This document shows positions 46,058 to 54,435 of a DNA stretch of 64,000 nt, piece after piece. Source of the stretch: Pedobacter helvus (GTDB lineage Bacteria; Bacteroidota; Bacteroidia; Sphingobacteriales; Sphingobacteriaceae); assembly GCF_005925325.1 (NCBI RefSeq), contig NZ_SRMP01000005.1, forward strand, positions 496,001 to 560,000. Reading direction: 5' to 3'. The translations under genes were made by a program, and so were the position numbers. Within the stretch, counting starts at the first letter, position 1. Each line of letters begins with the position of its first letter. Under the pieces are notes generated by a model. That model was not told the origin of the DNA, did not search any database, and worked only from the letters and a program-made list of their open reading frames with translations.

Positions 46058-47008
46058 ATGGATATATCAATTGTAGTACCGCTATATAACGAAGACGAGT
46101 CGCTGCCCGAGTTAATTTCTTGGATAGATGATGTGATGCAGAAGTATAATTTTTCTTACGAAGCAATTTTTATCGACGATGGCAGTACCGATCGTTCTTG
46201 GCAGGTGATTACAGAACTGAAATTAAGGTTCGCAAGCATCAGAGCTATCAAATTTAGACGTAATTACGGAAAATCAGCCGCTTTAAATGTGGGTTTTGCT
46301 GCAGCGCAGGGCGATGTGGTGATTACTATGGATGCCGATTTACAAGATAGTCCAGATGAAATACCGGCACTTTACAGTCGCATTAAAGATGAAGGTTATG
46401 ATGTAATTTCGGGCTGGAAGAAAAAACGCTACGATCCAATTACCAAAACCATTCCTACCAAATTGTTCAATGCGGCTACCCGTAAAATGAGTGGTATCCA
46501 ATTGAACGATTTCAACTGCGGTTTAAAATCATACCGTAACGATGTCATCAAAACCATCGAAGTTTACGGTGAAATGCATCGTTATATACCTGTACTGGCA
46601 AAATGGGCCGGTTTTTCTAAAATAGGAGAACAGGTGGTAGAGCATCGTGCTCGTAAATATGGCGTTACTAAATTCGGTTTAAGCAGGTTTATCAATGGTT
46701 TCTTAGACTTGATGTCTATTTTCTTCGTAGGTAAATTTGGTAAACGACCAATGCACTTTTTCGGCTCTTTAGGCGTATTGAGTTTCTTCTTGGGGATTAT
46801 CATGGCTATCTACATCATGGTAGAGAAGCAAATTCATATTTGGAACAATTTACCCTATCGTAACTCTACGGACCAGCCTTTATTTTATTTAGCATTAGTA
46901 GCTATTGTGGTAGGTTCGCAAATGTTTTTGGCAGGTTTTGTGGCTGAGTTAGTTGGTCGTAATGCCCCAGAAAGAAATCAGTATTTAATAGAAAAGGAAA
47001 TTAATTAG
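46058..47008 (+). CDS. GT2 glycosyltransferase with membrane tail (DPMS/ArnC-like)
   Basis: The GT2 domain covers about residues 1-225 (SIVVPLYNEDESLP, the DDGSTD nucleotide motif, and MDADLQDSP). Two C-terminal membrane helices follow (about 232-252 and 270-292). The architecture matches polyprenyl-phosphate glycosyltransferases of the dolichol-phosphate-mannose synthase or undecaprenyl-phosphate type. The sugar is not decided. It follows DUF4199 and precedes another GT2, suggesting surface-glycan synthesis. Confidence 0.9.
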   Translation: MDISIVVPLYNEDESLPELISWIDDVMQKYNFSYEAIFIDDGSTDRSWQVITELKLRFASIRAIKFRRNYGKSAALNVGFAAAQGDVVITMDADLQDSPDEIPALYSRIKDEGYDVISGWKKKRYDPITKTIPTKLFNAATRKMSGIQLNDFNCGLKSYRNDVIKTIEVYGEMHRYIPVLAKWAGFSKIGEQVVEHRARKYGVTKFGLSRFINGFLDLMSIFFVGKFGKRPMHFFGSLGVLSFFLGIIMAIYIMVEKQIHIWNNLPYRNSTDQPLFYLALVAIVVGSQMFLAGFVAELVGRNAPERNQYLIEKEIN

Positions 47009-47027
47009 CTAATTAGCTAATTAGATC
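47002..47027. repeat. CTAATTAG tandem repeat
   Basis: Short units of CTAATTAG overlap the stop codon of the preceding gene and run on for three copies, with a partial copy after. They fill most of the 35-base gap to the next start. Confidence 0.55.
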
Positions 47028-47043
47028 ATCAGCTAATTGTTAA

Positions 47044-48015
47044 ATGTTCTTTTCAATAATCATCCCTTTATATAACCGTCCGCAGGAAATTAAAGAACTG
47101 CTATCTACTTTGTGCAAGCAAACCTACATGCAATTTGAGGTTTTGGTGATAGAGGATGGCTCGGTTAACGATGCGAAAGATATTGTGGCGAGTTTTGAGA
47201 ATAAGCTCGATGTAAAGTATTTCTACAAAGAGAATTCTGGCCAGGGGTTTTCGAGAAACTTTGGCTTTGAACGTGCCAAAGGCGATTATTTTATCATCTT
47301 CGATTCGGATATTTTAGTTCCTTCCGATTACCTCGAAATCGTTAAGGATTACCTTTACGAACATAAGTTAGATGCTTTTGGAGGCCCAGATGCAGCGCAT
47401 GAAAGTTTCACGCCAGTTCAAAAAGCCATCAGCTACGCCATGACTTCCCCATTTACAACAGGCGGAATTCGTGGTAATAAAAAGCATATCGGGCAATTCC
47501 ATCCGCGTAGCTTTAACATGGGGCTTTCTAGAGAAGTTTATGAGAAAGTAGGCGGGTTCATTCTCACCCGCTTGGGCGAAGATATTGAGTATAGCATCCG
47601 TATCCATGAAAATGGCTTTAAAATTGGTTTAATCCCGGCTGCAAAAGTTTACCATAAGCGCAGAACAAGTTTCAAGCAGTTTTATAAGCAACTACACTTT
47701 TTTGGGAGGGCACGTATCAATATTTACAAACATTTTCCATCAGAGTTAAAAGCAGTACATTTTTTTCCTGCAATTTTTACGCTAGGCCTAGGCTTTACTA
47801 TCCTTTGTAATGTCTTTTTTCGGCCTTTACCTTATGTTTGTAATTTCTTTGTACTCTTATACTTTTTGTTGATATTTTTTCATGCTTGGCAGATTAACAA
47901 ATCAATAAAAATTGCATTTTTGAGTGTAATAGCTTCCTTTATTCAGCTTACAGCTTATGGCCTAGGTTTTATACAGGATTTTGTGAAACGAGTGTTGTTG
48001 AAGAGCAAGGATTAA
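47044..48015 (+). CDS. GT2 glycosyltransferase
   Basis: This GT-A fold has IIIPLYNRPQEIKELL, EDGSVNDAKD and FDSDILVP motifs in the first 110 residues. An acceptor region with the ED dyad follows (LGEDIEYSIRI). Two membrane helices lie near residues 240-310. It is close to family-2 transferases that act on surface polysaccharides. It follows another GT2 by 35 bases, so the genes are co-transcribed. The substrate is unknown. Confidence 0.88.
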   Translation: MFFSIIIPLYNRPQEIKELLSTLCKQTYMQFEVLVIEDGSVNDAKDIVASFENKLDVKYFYKENSGQGFSRNFGFERAKGDYFIIFDSDILVPSDYLEIVKDYLYEHKLDAFGGPDAAHESFTPVQKAISYAMTSPFTTGGIRGNKKHIGQFHPRSFNMGLSREVYEKVGGFILTRLGEDIEYSIRIHENGFKIGLIPAAKVYHKRRTSFKQFYKQLHFFGRARINIYKHFPSELKAVHFFPAIFTLGLGFTILCNVFFRPLPYVCNFFVLLYFLLIFFHAWQINKSIKIAFLSVIASFIQLTAYGLGFIQDFVKRVLLKSKD

Positions 48016-48119
48016 GAACAAAGAAAAAGGACGAGTAATAGTAAATTAACAATCAAAAATTGATAGATGTAGTGGGATTAAGTCTCAAATCTCAATACTC
48101 AAATCTCATATCTAAAACA

Positions 48120-48995
48120 ATGATTAACTACTTAAAAGAAAGTACCTTTGCGGTAAAAGATGTAATCATGCAAGCGTGGAAAGTAACTCGAGAGAATTAC
48201 TTTTCTATTGCTACACTTTGCTTTCTAATTTTCCTTACTGCATCCACTTCAACGTTTATGGCTTTCTTTATGGAAGACGTAAATATGGGGATTAAAACCA
48301 TCATGCTGTTGATTTTTGTACTGAGCTATTGCGTAGTGGAGCTGTGTATGATCAAGTACATTTTCAAGCTTTTGGATACTGAAAATGCAGATATTCAAAT
48401 TATAGAAACCTTACCTACTAGAGCAGAAATTATCAAGTTTTTAATTGCTGCCGTATACTTTGGTTTAAGTATATTTTTTGTGGGTATTTTATTAATGCCC
48501 ATATTATACGTACTTGATTTATTATTAAAGCTATTGGTAAATCAGGGTGTGATCTCGGGATATGCGCAAACTGGAGCCATCATTGTAAATATCGCAGTTG
48601 GTATTGCAGTGTTGAGTATCTTTTTTACTTTCGTGAGGATCATTTTTTTTCCATTCTTTATCATCGATAAACATAGTTCGCCTTTTGAGTCAATAAAGCT
48701 GAGTTTGGCAACTACCAAAGGTAATTTTATCAAGCTTTTGATGATTTTATTGGGTTTGGTAATCGTGCAAGCCATCGTTTTTGGCTTCTTTTACATTGTG
48801 ATTTTGATGGGTTTCAGATTGGTGAATCTCTTCTTGGATTATGATATCAGTCAGTACAGTTCGCTAATTGTAGTGATTTTTAGCTCTTTCGTAATCGTAC
48901 CATTCTCTACTGCTTTTTTCGCTGTGGCTTATCGTAAAATTATGAGTGAATATAAAGGCGATGAGCATCCAGATATTATTCACAATATTATGTAA
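48120..48995 (+). CDS. Multi-pass membrane protein, 291 aa
   Basis: The frame could begin earlier at 48060 but the upstream codons encode a low-complexity repeat; the ATG giving MINYLKESTFAVKDV is preferred. Six hydrophobic segments are seen, with KYIFKLLDTENADIQ between helices. I do not assign a family. It is likely a permease-like or DUF membrane protein in the same transcription unit as the GT2 enzymes. The stop codon forms the edge of a repeat element. Confidence 0.7.
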   Translation: MINYLKESTFAVKDVIMQAWKVTRENYFSIATLCFLIFLTASTSTFMAFFMEDVNMGIKTIMLLIFVLSYCVVELCMIKYIFKLLDTENADIQIIETLPTRAEIIKFLIAAVYFGLSIFFVGILLMPILYVLDLLLKLLVNQGVISGYAQTGAIIVNIAVGIAVLSIFFTFVRIIFFPFFIIDKHSSPFESIKLSLATTKGNFIKLLMILLGLVIVQAIVFGFFYIVILMGFRLVNLFLDYDISQYSSLIVVIFSSFVIVPFSTAFFAVAYRKIMSEYKGDEHPDIIHNIM

Positions 48996-49092
48996 CTCCT
49001 AAATCCCCCAAAGGGGACTTGAATAACATGTGCAAAATAATTAACTCAAATATAAACGAAAGCAAGGAAAAGCCCCTTCAGGGGTTTGGGGT
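48996..49092. repeat. Inverted-repeat element, copy 2 (before the GH3 gene)
   Basis: This begins with CTCCTAAATCCCCCAAAGGGG right after a stop codon and ends with AAGCCCCTTCAGGGGTTTGGG, 4 bases before the next ATG. The arms are complementary to each other and match those of copy 1 at 20221-20322. Confidence 0.8.
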
Positions 49093-49095
49093 ATT

Positions 49096-50595
49096 ATGGG
49101 ATTAAAATCAGCACTTAGTAAGGTATTTGCATCTATTGTTGTTAAAGGAATTAATAAATGGAAATACGCTGCGGTTTCGGCACAGGAACGTACTTTGCAG
49201 AAGTTAGTAGCCGACGCAAAAAACACAGTTTTTGGTAAAGATCACCAGTTTTCTAGTATTAAAACCTACGAAGATTTTAAAATCAATGTACCCATAAGAG
49301 ATTACGAAGATTTAAAACCGTACATAGAAAGAGTAGTAGCTGGAGAACCAGATATTTTATGGAAAGATAAACCAGAATATTTGGCCAAAACTTCTGGTAC
49401 AACATCTGGGGTAAAGTATATTCCTATCTCTAAGCAGTCTATGCCTGAACATATCAAAGCTGCCAGAAACGCATTATTAACTTACATTCACGAAACTGGA
49501 AATGCCAGTTTTGTAGATGGTAAAGTGATTTTTTTACAAGGCAGTCCTGTTTTAGCAAAAAAGAATGGTATTAATGTAGGTCGTCTTTCTGGAATTGTAG
49601 CTCATTTGGTGCCCGCCTATCTGCAGAAAAATAGGATGCCAAGCTATGAAACCAATTGCATTGAAGATTGGGAGCAAAAAGTAGATGCCATTGTGGATGA
49701 AACCATTAATGCAGATATGAGATTGATTTCAGGTATTCCACCTTGGGTACAAATGTATTTCGATAAACTGACTGAAAAATCAGGTGGTAAGCAAATCAAG
49801 GATATCTTCAAGAATTTTCAATTGTTTGTTTATGGAGGGGTGAACTTTGAACCTTATCGTGCAAAAATTGAAGCTAGTATTGGCAAAAAAATAGCTGCTA
49901 TTGAAACTTATCCTGCATCAGAAGGTTTTATTGCCTATCAAGACAGTCAGACGGAAAAAGGATTACTACTATTGGCAGATGCGGGCATGTTCTATGAATT
50001 TATCCCATCAGAAGAATTCTATAACGAAAAACCAACAAGATTGAGTTTAGGTGAAGTTGAACTTGACAAAAACTATGCGCTAATTTTGAATACAAATGCA
50101 GGTTTATGGGGTTATAGTATTGGTGATACCATTAAATTCGTTTCTTTAAATCCTTACAAGATAGTAGTTACAGGCAGGATAAAACATTTTATTTCGGCCT
50201 TTGGTGAGCATGTAATCGGAGAGGAAGTGGAGCATGCTTTGCTTTCCATAGCTAATGAAGAAGGCATCGAGATCACAGAATTTACAGTGGCGCCACAGGT
50301 AAATCCGCCGATTGGCGAACTGCCTTACCACGAGTGGTTTGTAGAGTTTGTAAAAGCCCCAGCAGAATTAGCTGCATTTGCCTTAAAGGTGGATAAAGCA
50401 TTGCAGCAGAAAAATATTTACTATTTTGATTTAATTGAAGGAAACATTCTTCAACCTTTGAAAATTACTACACTTCAAAAAGAAGCGTTTGTAAATTACA
50501 TGAAAGCCGAAGGTAAATTAGGCGGACAGAACAAAGTGCCTAGATTAAGTAATGATAGAAAGATAGCGGAGGGATTGGAGAAATATAAAAATTAA
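49096..50595 (+). CDS. GH3 auxin-responsive-promoter-family adenylating ligase
   Basis: This is an acyl-adenylate/thioester-forming superfamily member of the GH3 type, about 500 residues long. The ATP-binding P-loop-like motif is AKTSGTTSGVKYIPIS; later come ETYPASEGFIAYQ and GEEVEHALLSIANE. Plant relatives join amino acids to hormones; the bacterial role is not known. It is cytosolic, with no signal peptide. dxr follows after 75 bases with a repeat in between. Confidence 0.88.
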   Translation: MGLKSALSKVFASIVVKGINKWKYAAVSAQERTLQKLVADAKNTVFGKDHQFSSIKTYEDFKINVPIRDYEDLKPYIERVVAGEPDILWKDKPEYLAKTSGTTSGVKYIPISKQSMPEHIKAARNALLTYIHETGNASFVDGKVIFLQGSPVLAKKNGINVGRLSGIVAHLVPAYLQKNRMPSYETNCIEDWEQKVDAIVDETINADMRLISGIPPWVQMYFDKLTEKSGGKQIKDIFKNFQLFVYGGVNFEPYRAKIEASIGKKIAAIETYPASEGFIAYQDSQTEKGLLLLADAGMFYEFIPSEEFYNEKPTRLSLGEVELDKNYALILNTNAGLWGYSIGDTIKFVSLNPYKIVVTGRIKHFISAFGEHVIGEEVEHALLSIANEEGIEITEFTVAPQVNPPIGELPYHEWFVEFVKAPAELAAFALKVDKALQQKNIYYFDLIEGNILQPLKITTLQKEAFVNYMKAEGKLGGQNKVPRLSNDRKIAEGLEKYKN

Positions 50596-50598
50596 CCT

Positions 50599-50656
50599 GT
50601 CATTCCGAGGAACGAGGAATCTATTATATAGATACTTCGCTTCGCTCTGCATGACA
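50599..50656. repeat. Inverted-repeat element, TGTCATTCC family, copy 2
   Basis: TGTCATTCCGAG and CTCTGCATGACA are imperfect inverted ends around a 58-base body with a second pairing of GAATCTAT with ATAGATAC. It matches the element at 44539-44600 and sits 15 bases before the dxr start. Confidence 0.7.
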
Positions 50657-50670
50657 AAGAGACAAAGTAT

Positions 50671-51837
50671 TTGAAACACATATCTATATTAGGTTCAACA
50701 GGTTCAATTGGGACGCAAGCATTGGAAGTGGTGCGGGCAAATCCCGATTTGTATAAAGTTGATGCCTTAACAGCACAACATAATGCCGATTTGCTGATTG
50801 CACAAGCTTTGGAATTTAAACCAGAATTGGTAGTCATTGGCAACGAAAGTCTATATCAGCAGGTAAAATCGGCTTTGCCGAAAACGCAAGTAATCTCAGG
50901 TGAGGAAGGCCTAATTGCCGCAGTAAAATTACCGCAAACTCAACTAGTTTTAACGGCAGTGATGGGTTCTGTAGGTTTAAAGCCAACTGTTGCTGCAATA
51001 GAAGCTAAGAAGGATATCGGTCTTGCCAATAAAGAAACATTGGTAGTTGCTGGAGAATTGGTGATGGATTTGGCGAAACAGCATGGTGTAAAAATCATTC
51101 CTGTAGATTCGGAGCACTCGGCTATTTTTCAGTGCTTGGTAGGTGAAGAACACAATGAGATAGAAAAGATTTTATTGACAGCTTCTGGTGGACCTTTCCG
51201 TGGCAAAGACAGAGATTTTTTAGCTAAAGTAACTAAAAACGAAGCCTTGAAGCATCCCAACTGGGTGATGGGAGCAAAGATTACTATCGACTCCGCTTCG
51301 TTGATGAACAAAGGTTTAGAAGCTATTGAGGCTAAATGGCTGTTCAATTTGAAACCCGAGCAGGTGGAAGTGGTTGTTCATCCGCAATCAATTATCCATT
51401 CTATGGTGCAATTTACCGATGGCTCTATAAAAGCGCAGATGGGCGTACCTGATATGAAGTTGCCCATCCATTATGCTTTAGCCTATCCGAATAGATTAAA
51501 AACAGATTTTGAACGTTTTAGCTTTTTGAATTATCCTGAGTTGACATTTTCTGAGGCAGATACAAAAAGTTTTCGTAACCTTGAGCTTGCTTACATCGCA
51601 ATGGAAAAGGCTGGAAACATGCCTTGCATTTTAAATGCAGCTAATGAAATAGTGGTAGATGCATTTTTGAAAGATAAAATAGGCTTTTTGGAGATGAGCG
51701 ATGTAATTGAGCAATGTATGGAAGAGGTAGCGTTTGTAGCTCATCCAACATTAAACGATTATTTAAAAGCAGATGAAGTGACAAGAGCATTTGCAACTGA
51801 ATTAGTAACAAAACAGATTTTAACACATCTAAAATAG
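50671..51837 (+). CDS. dxr: 1-deoxy-D-xylulose-5-phosphate reductoisomerase
   Basis: It converts DXP to MEP in isoprenoid synthesis. The NADPH motif is ISILGSTGSIGTQALEV, and metal and substrate residues lie in VDSEHSAIFQCL and SASLMNKGLEAIEAKWLF with VHPQSIIHSMV. At 388 residues it is the standard length. The start codon is TTG; an ATG 20 bases upstream is closed by a stop after seven codons. The rseP gene follows 20 bases later. Confidence 0.95.
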   Translation: MKHISILGSTGSIGTQALEVVRANPDLYKVDALTAQHNADLLIAQALEFKPELVVIGNESLYQQVKSALPKTQVISGEEGLIAAVKLPQTQLVLTAVMGSVGLKPTVAAIEAKKDIGLANKETLVVAGELVMDLAKQHGVKIIPVDSEHSAIFQCLVGEEHNEIEKILLTASGGPFRGKDRDFLAKVTKNEALKHPNWVMGAKITIDSASLMNKGLEAIEAKWLFNLKPEQVEVVVHPQSIIHSMVQFTDGSIKAQMGVPDMKLPIHYALAYPNRLKTDFERFSFLNYPELTFSEADTKSFRNLELAYIAMEKAGNMPCILNAANEIVVDAFLKDKIGFLEMSDVIEQCMEEVAFVAHPTLNDYLKADEVTRAFATELVTKQILTHLK

Positions 51838-51857
51838 AAATACACGACAATTAAAAT

Positions 51858-53258
51858 ATGGACGGACTGATTATGGCGGGCCAGCTTTTGCTGGGGTTAT
51901 CGATACTAGTAATTTTACACGAATTAGGACATTTTTTAGCAGCAAGAGCTTTCGGAATTAAAGTAGAAAAATTTTACCTTTTCTTTGACGCTTGGGGATT
52001 TAAACTCTTTAGTTTCAAAGTAGGGGATACAGAGTATGGTGTGGGATGGTTGCCGCTGGGTGGTTATGTAAAAATTTCAGGAATGATCGATGAATCTATG
52101 GATACGGAGCAAATGGCAGCACCGGCACAGCCTTGGGAGTTTCGTTCTAAACCAGCTTGGCAACGTTTGATTGTGATGATGGGGGGTATTATCGTTAACG
52201 TTATTGTAGGTATTTTCATTTTCTGGATGATGGCCTTTAAATACGGTGATACTTTCGTACCTAATGACAAACTAGTAAATGGTATTAGTCCTGGTATTGT
52301 TGGCAAGCAAATGGGTTTACAACCAGGTGATAAAATTTTAGCCGTAAATGGTCAGAAACTGATTTATCTAGACGAGATTTTAAGCTCAAAAGTATTGCTG
52401 AACAATACCAAATTGACTATCTCCCGTGATGGAAAAGCAATGGATTTGAGAGTGCCTGAGTCTGTTTTGGATAGCATCAGCAAATATAAAATTAGAGAGT
52501 TTGTGGGGCCGAGAGTGGTAGCTAAACGCATCGACTCCGTGGTAACACCTCAAGATTTACAACCTAAAACTAGCTTCTTTGGTAAAATTAAAGCCGTATT
52601 CGTAAAACCAGACTCGGTAAAAATTGATGCTCCTGCTTTTGAAGCTGGTATGAAAAAAGGGGATAGTATCTTAGCTGTAAATGGTAAACCGGTAAAGTTT
52701 TACAATGATATCACTACCGAAGTAGCAAAAAATAAAGGTAAAAAGATTGCCGTAGAGGTGTTGAGGGGAAGTGAAGTATTGACTTTAACTCCAAAAGTTT
52801 CCAAAGATGGTACTTTAGCAATCGTCATACCTACTATTGCGCCGCCGGTGGTAAATATCAGTTATGGCTTCATGGAGTCGTTCTCGATAGGAGTAAATAA
52901 AGGCTGGAGTTCATTTACCGATAACGCTAAAGGTATTTGGAAGATGATTACCGGAAAATTAAGTGCAAGAAACATCAGTAGTCCAATAGGTATTGCGCAA
53001 GTTTATGGTAGCGAGTTTAATTGGGAGAAATTCTGGAGCTTAACTGGTTTGATCTCGATGGCTTTAGCGTTCATGAATTTATTGCCAATTCCGGCATTAG
53101 ACGGTGGTCACGTAGTGTTTTTAATAATCGAAATGATTAAAGGCAAACCACTAAGTGACAAATTTATGGAAAGAGCGCAAGTAGTGGGTTTTGTAATCTT
53201 ACTGTGTTTAATGGTCTTCGCTTTCGGTAACGATATATTGAAAAAGTTTGGAATATAG
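51858..53258 (+). CDS. rseP: Site-2 intramembrane metalloprotease RseP
   Basis: The zinc motif HELGH is at residues 21-25 and the third ligand lies in IPALDGGHVVFL near the C-terminus. One PDZ-like region is around residues 150-205 (GKQMGLQPGDKILAVNGQ) and a second near 270-310 (FEAGMKKGDSILAVNGKPVKF). Membrane helices stand at the start, middle and end. It cleaves membrane anti-sigma factors and signal-peptide remnants in known systems. It is close after dxr, a common Bacteroidota pair. Confidence 0.93.
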   Translation: MDGLIMAGQLLLGLSILVILHELGHFLAARAFGIKVEKFYLFFDAWGFKLFSFKVGDTEYGVGWLPLGGYVKISGMIDESMDTEQMAAPAQPWEFRSKPAWQRLIVMMGGIIVNVIVGIFIFWMMAFKYGDTFVPNDKLVNGISPGIVGKQMGLQPGDKILAVNGQKLIYLDEILSSKVLLNNTKLTISRDGKAMDLRVPESVLDSISKYKIREFVGPRVVAKRIDSVVTPQDLQPKTSFFGKIKAVFVKPDSVKIDAPAFEAGMKKGDSILAVNGKPVKFYNDITTEVAKNKGKKIAVEVLRGSEVLTLTPKVSKDGTLAIVIPTIAPPVVNISYGFMESFSIGVNKGWSSFTDNAKGIWKMITGKLSARNISSPIGIAQVYGSEFNWEKFWSLTGLISMALAFMNLLPIPALDGGHVVFLIIEMIKGKPLSDKFMERAQVVGFVILLCLMVFAFGNDILKKFGI

Positions 53259-53262
53259 AAAG

Positions 53263-53342
53263 TTTTAAGGTGGAAGGTATAAGGTTTAGGGTTTCTCCCA
53301 ACGCCTTACACCTTCGGCCTTTCATCCCTCCACCTTTAAAAA
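53263..53342. repeat. Inverted-repeat element before hscB
   Basis: TTTTAAGGTGGA at the left and TCCACCTTTAAAA at the right are near-perfect inverted ends, with further pairing of AAGGTATAAGG and CCTTACACCTT inside. The element fills the gap from 5 bases after the rseP stop to the hscB start codon. Confidence 0.7.
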
Positions 53343-53863
53343 TGAATTACTTCGAACTATACGATTTGCCAATATCATTTCATCCAGATCAAAATGTGGT
53401 GAAACAACAGTTTTATGCGCTAAGTAAGAAATACCATCCAGATTTCTATATCAACGAAAGTGCTGGAAAACAGGATGAAGTTCTAGAGCTATCTACGCTA
53501 AATAATAAGGCATTTCAGGTGCTCAAAAACTCTCAGAAAGTGCTTCACTATGTGCTAGAGTTAAAGGGAGTGATTGCTGAAGGAGAAAGTTATGCCCTGC
53601 CTCAATCTTTCTTGATGGAGATGATGGATGTAAACGAAACCATTATGGATTTGCAGTTTGACCCGGATGCTGAAAAGCTGGCTCAGGTAAAGGCCGAAAT
53701 TGCAGCCATTGAGCAATCGTTAAATGACGAGTTACATGCTCACACTAATGGATTTCAGGATCTTAGCGTAGATGAACAAGAGCAAAAATTGATGAAAATC
53801 AAAGATATCTACTATCGAAATAAATATATACTTCGATTAAAGGAAAGTTTGGCTAAACTTTAG
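53342..53863 (+). CDS. hscB: Fe-S assembly co-chaperone HscB (J-domain)
   Basis: The N-terminal J-domain carries HPD at residues 32-34 in KKYHPDFY. It is followed by the C-terminal helical domain that binds the scaffold IscU (from about residue 80, with EMMDVNETIMDLQFDPDAEK). The frame could be read from 53270, but that part lies in a repeat element; the ATG giving MNYFELYDLPISF is the natural start. HscA and IscU are not in the window. The protein is 173 residues, the normal length. Confidence 0.9.
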   Translation: MNYFELYDLPISFHPDQNVVKQQFYALSKKYHPDFYINESAGKQDEVLELSTLNNKAFQVLKNSQKVLHYVLELKGVIAEGESYALPQSFLMEMMDVNETIMDLQFDPDAEKLAQVKAEIAAIEQSLNDELHAHTNGFQDLSVDEQEQKLMKIKDIYYRNKYILRLKESLAKL

Positions 53864-53939
53864 TTAGGTTATTGTCATAAAGGATATTGGACTAAAATGC
53901 TGACATAAATTCGGTTATTTTAGCCCAAATTTTAAATAT

Positions 53940-54236
53940 ATGTCTTCATTACATCTTTTCAGAAAAGTAGCCTTAGCCGAAGGTATCTCTTACATTGTTC
54001 TACTTTTTATTGCTATGCCGCTTAAATACTGGGCTGATTTACCATTAGCTGTAAAATATGTAGGCTGGGCGCACGGGTTGCTATTTGTGCTTTATATCGC
54101 TTGTTTAGTAATGGCTTGGCAAGAAAGAAAATGGGGATTTGGTAAGGTTGTGGTTTTATTTGTAGCCTCATTATTGCCATTTGTTCCGTTCTATGTAGAA
54201 AAGAAACTAAAAGAAGAGGAAGCTGTTAAAAATTAA
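53940..54236 (+). CDS. DUF3817 membrane protein
   Basis: Three hydrophobic helices are visible (about 10-28, 37-60 and 67-86), with the family pattern RKVALAEGISYIVLLFIAMPLKY and GWAHGLLFVLYI. DUF3817 proteins are small membrane proteins of unknown function found in many phyla. It is 98 residues long. A tRNA-Leu gene follows 116 bases later. Confidence 0.88.
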   Translation: MSSLHLFRKVALAEGISYIVLLFIAMPLKYWADLPLAVKYVGWAHGLLFVLYIACLVMAWQERKWGFGKVVVLFVASLLPFVPFYVEKKLKEEEAVKN

Positions 54237-54352
54237 TTCGCTGTGTATCTGTGTGAAAGAACAGGTGCTTGAAAATAATAGCGAATATTTTAAATAATAC
54301 TTGCGTAATCGCATGTCTTTTTATAGATTTGCGCTCCCGCTTACGAGGAAAT

Positions 54353-54435
54353 GCCCAGGTGGCGGAATTGGTAGACGCGTTGGTCTCAAACACCAATGGG
54401 AAACCGTGCCGGTTCGATCCCGGCCCTGGGTACCA
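54353..54435 (+). tRNA. tRNA-Leu (anticodon CAA)
   Basis: The acceptor GCCCAGG pairs with CCTGGGT, with discriminator A and an encoded CCA. The anticodon stem TTGGT/ACCAA encloses loop CTCAAAC, giving anticodon CAA. A long variable arm and the T-loop GGTTCGATCCC are present, as expected of class II leucine tRNA. The 3' half is also read, antisense, as the end of the recombinase gene. Confidence 0.95.

Noticed and set aside
53270..53341. N-terminal extension of hscB
   Set aside because: The bases belong to an inverted-repeat element and encode residues unlike any J-domain protein.
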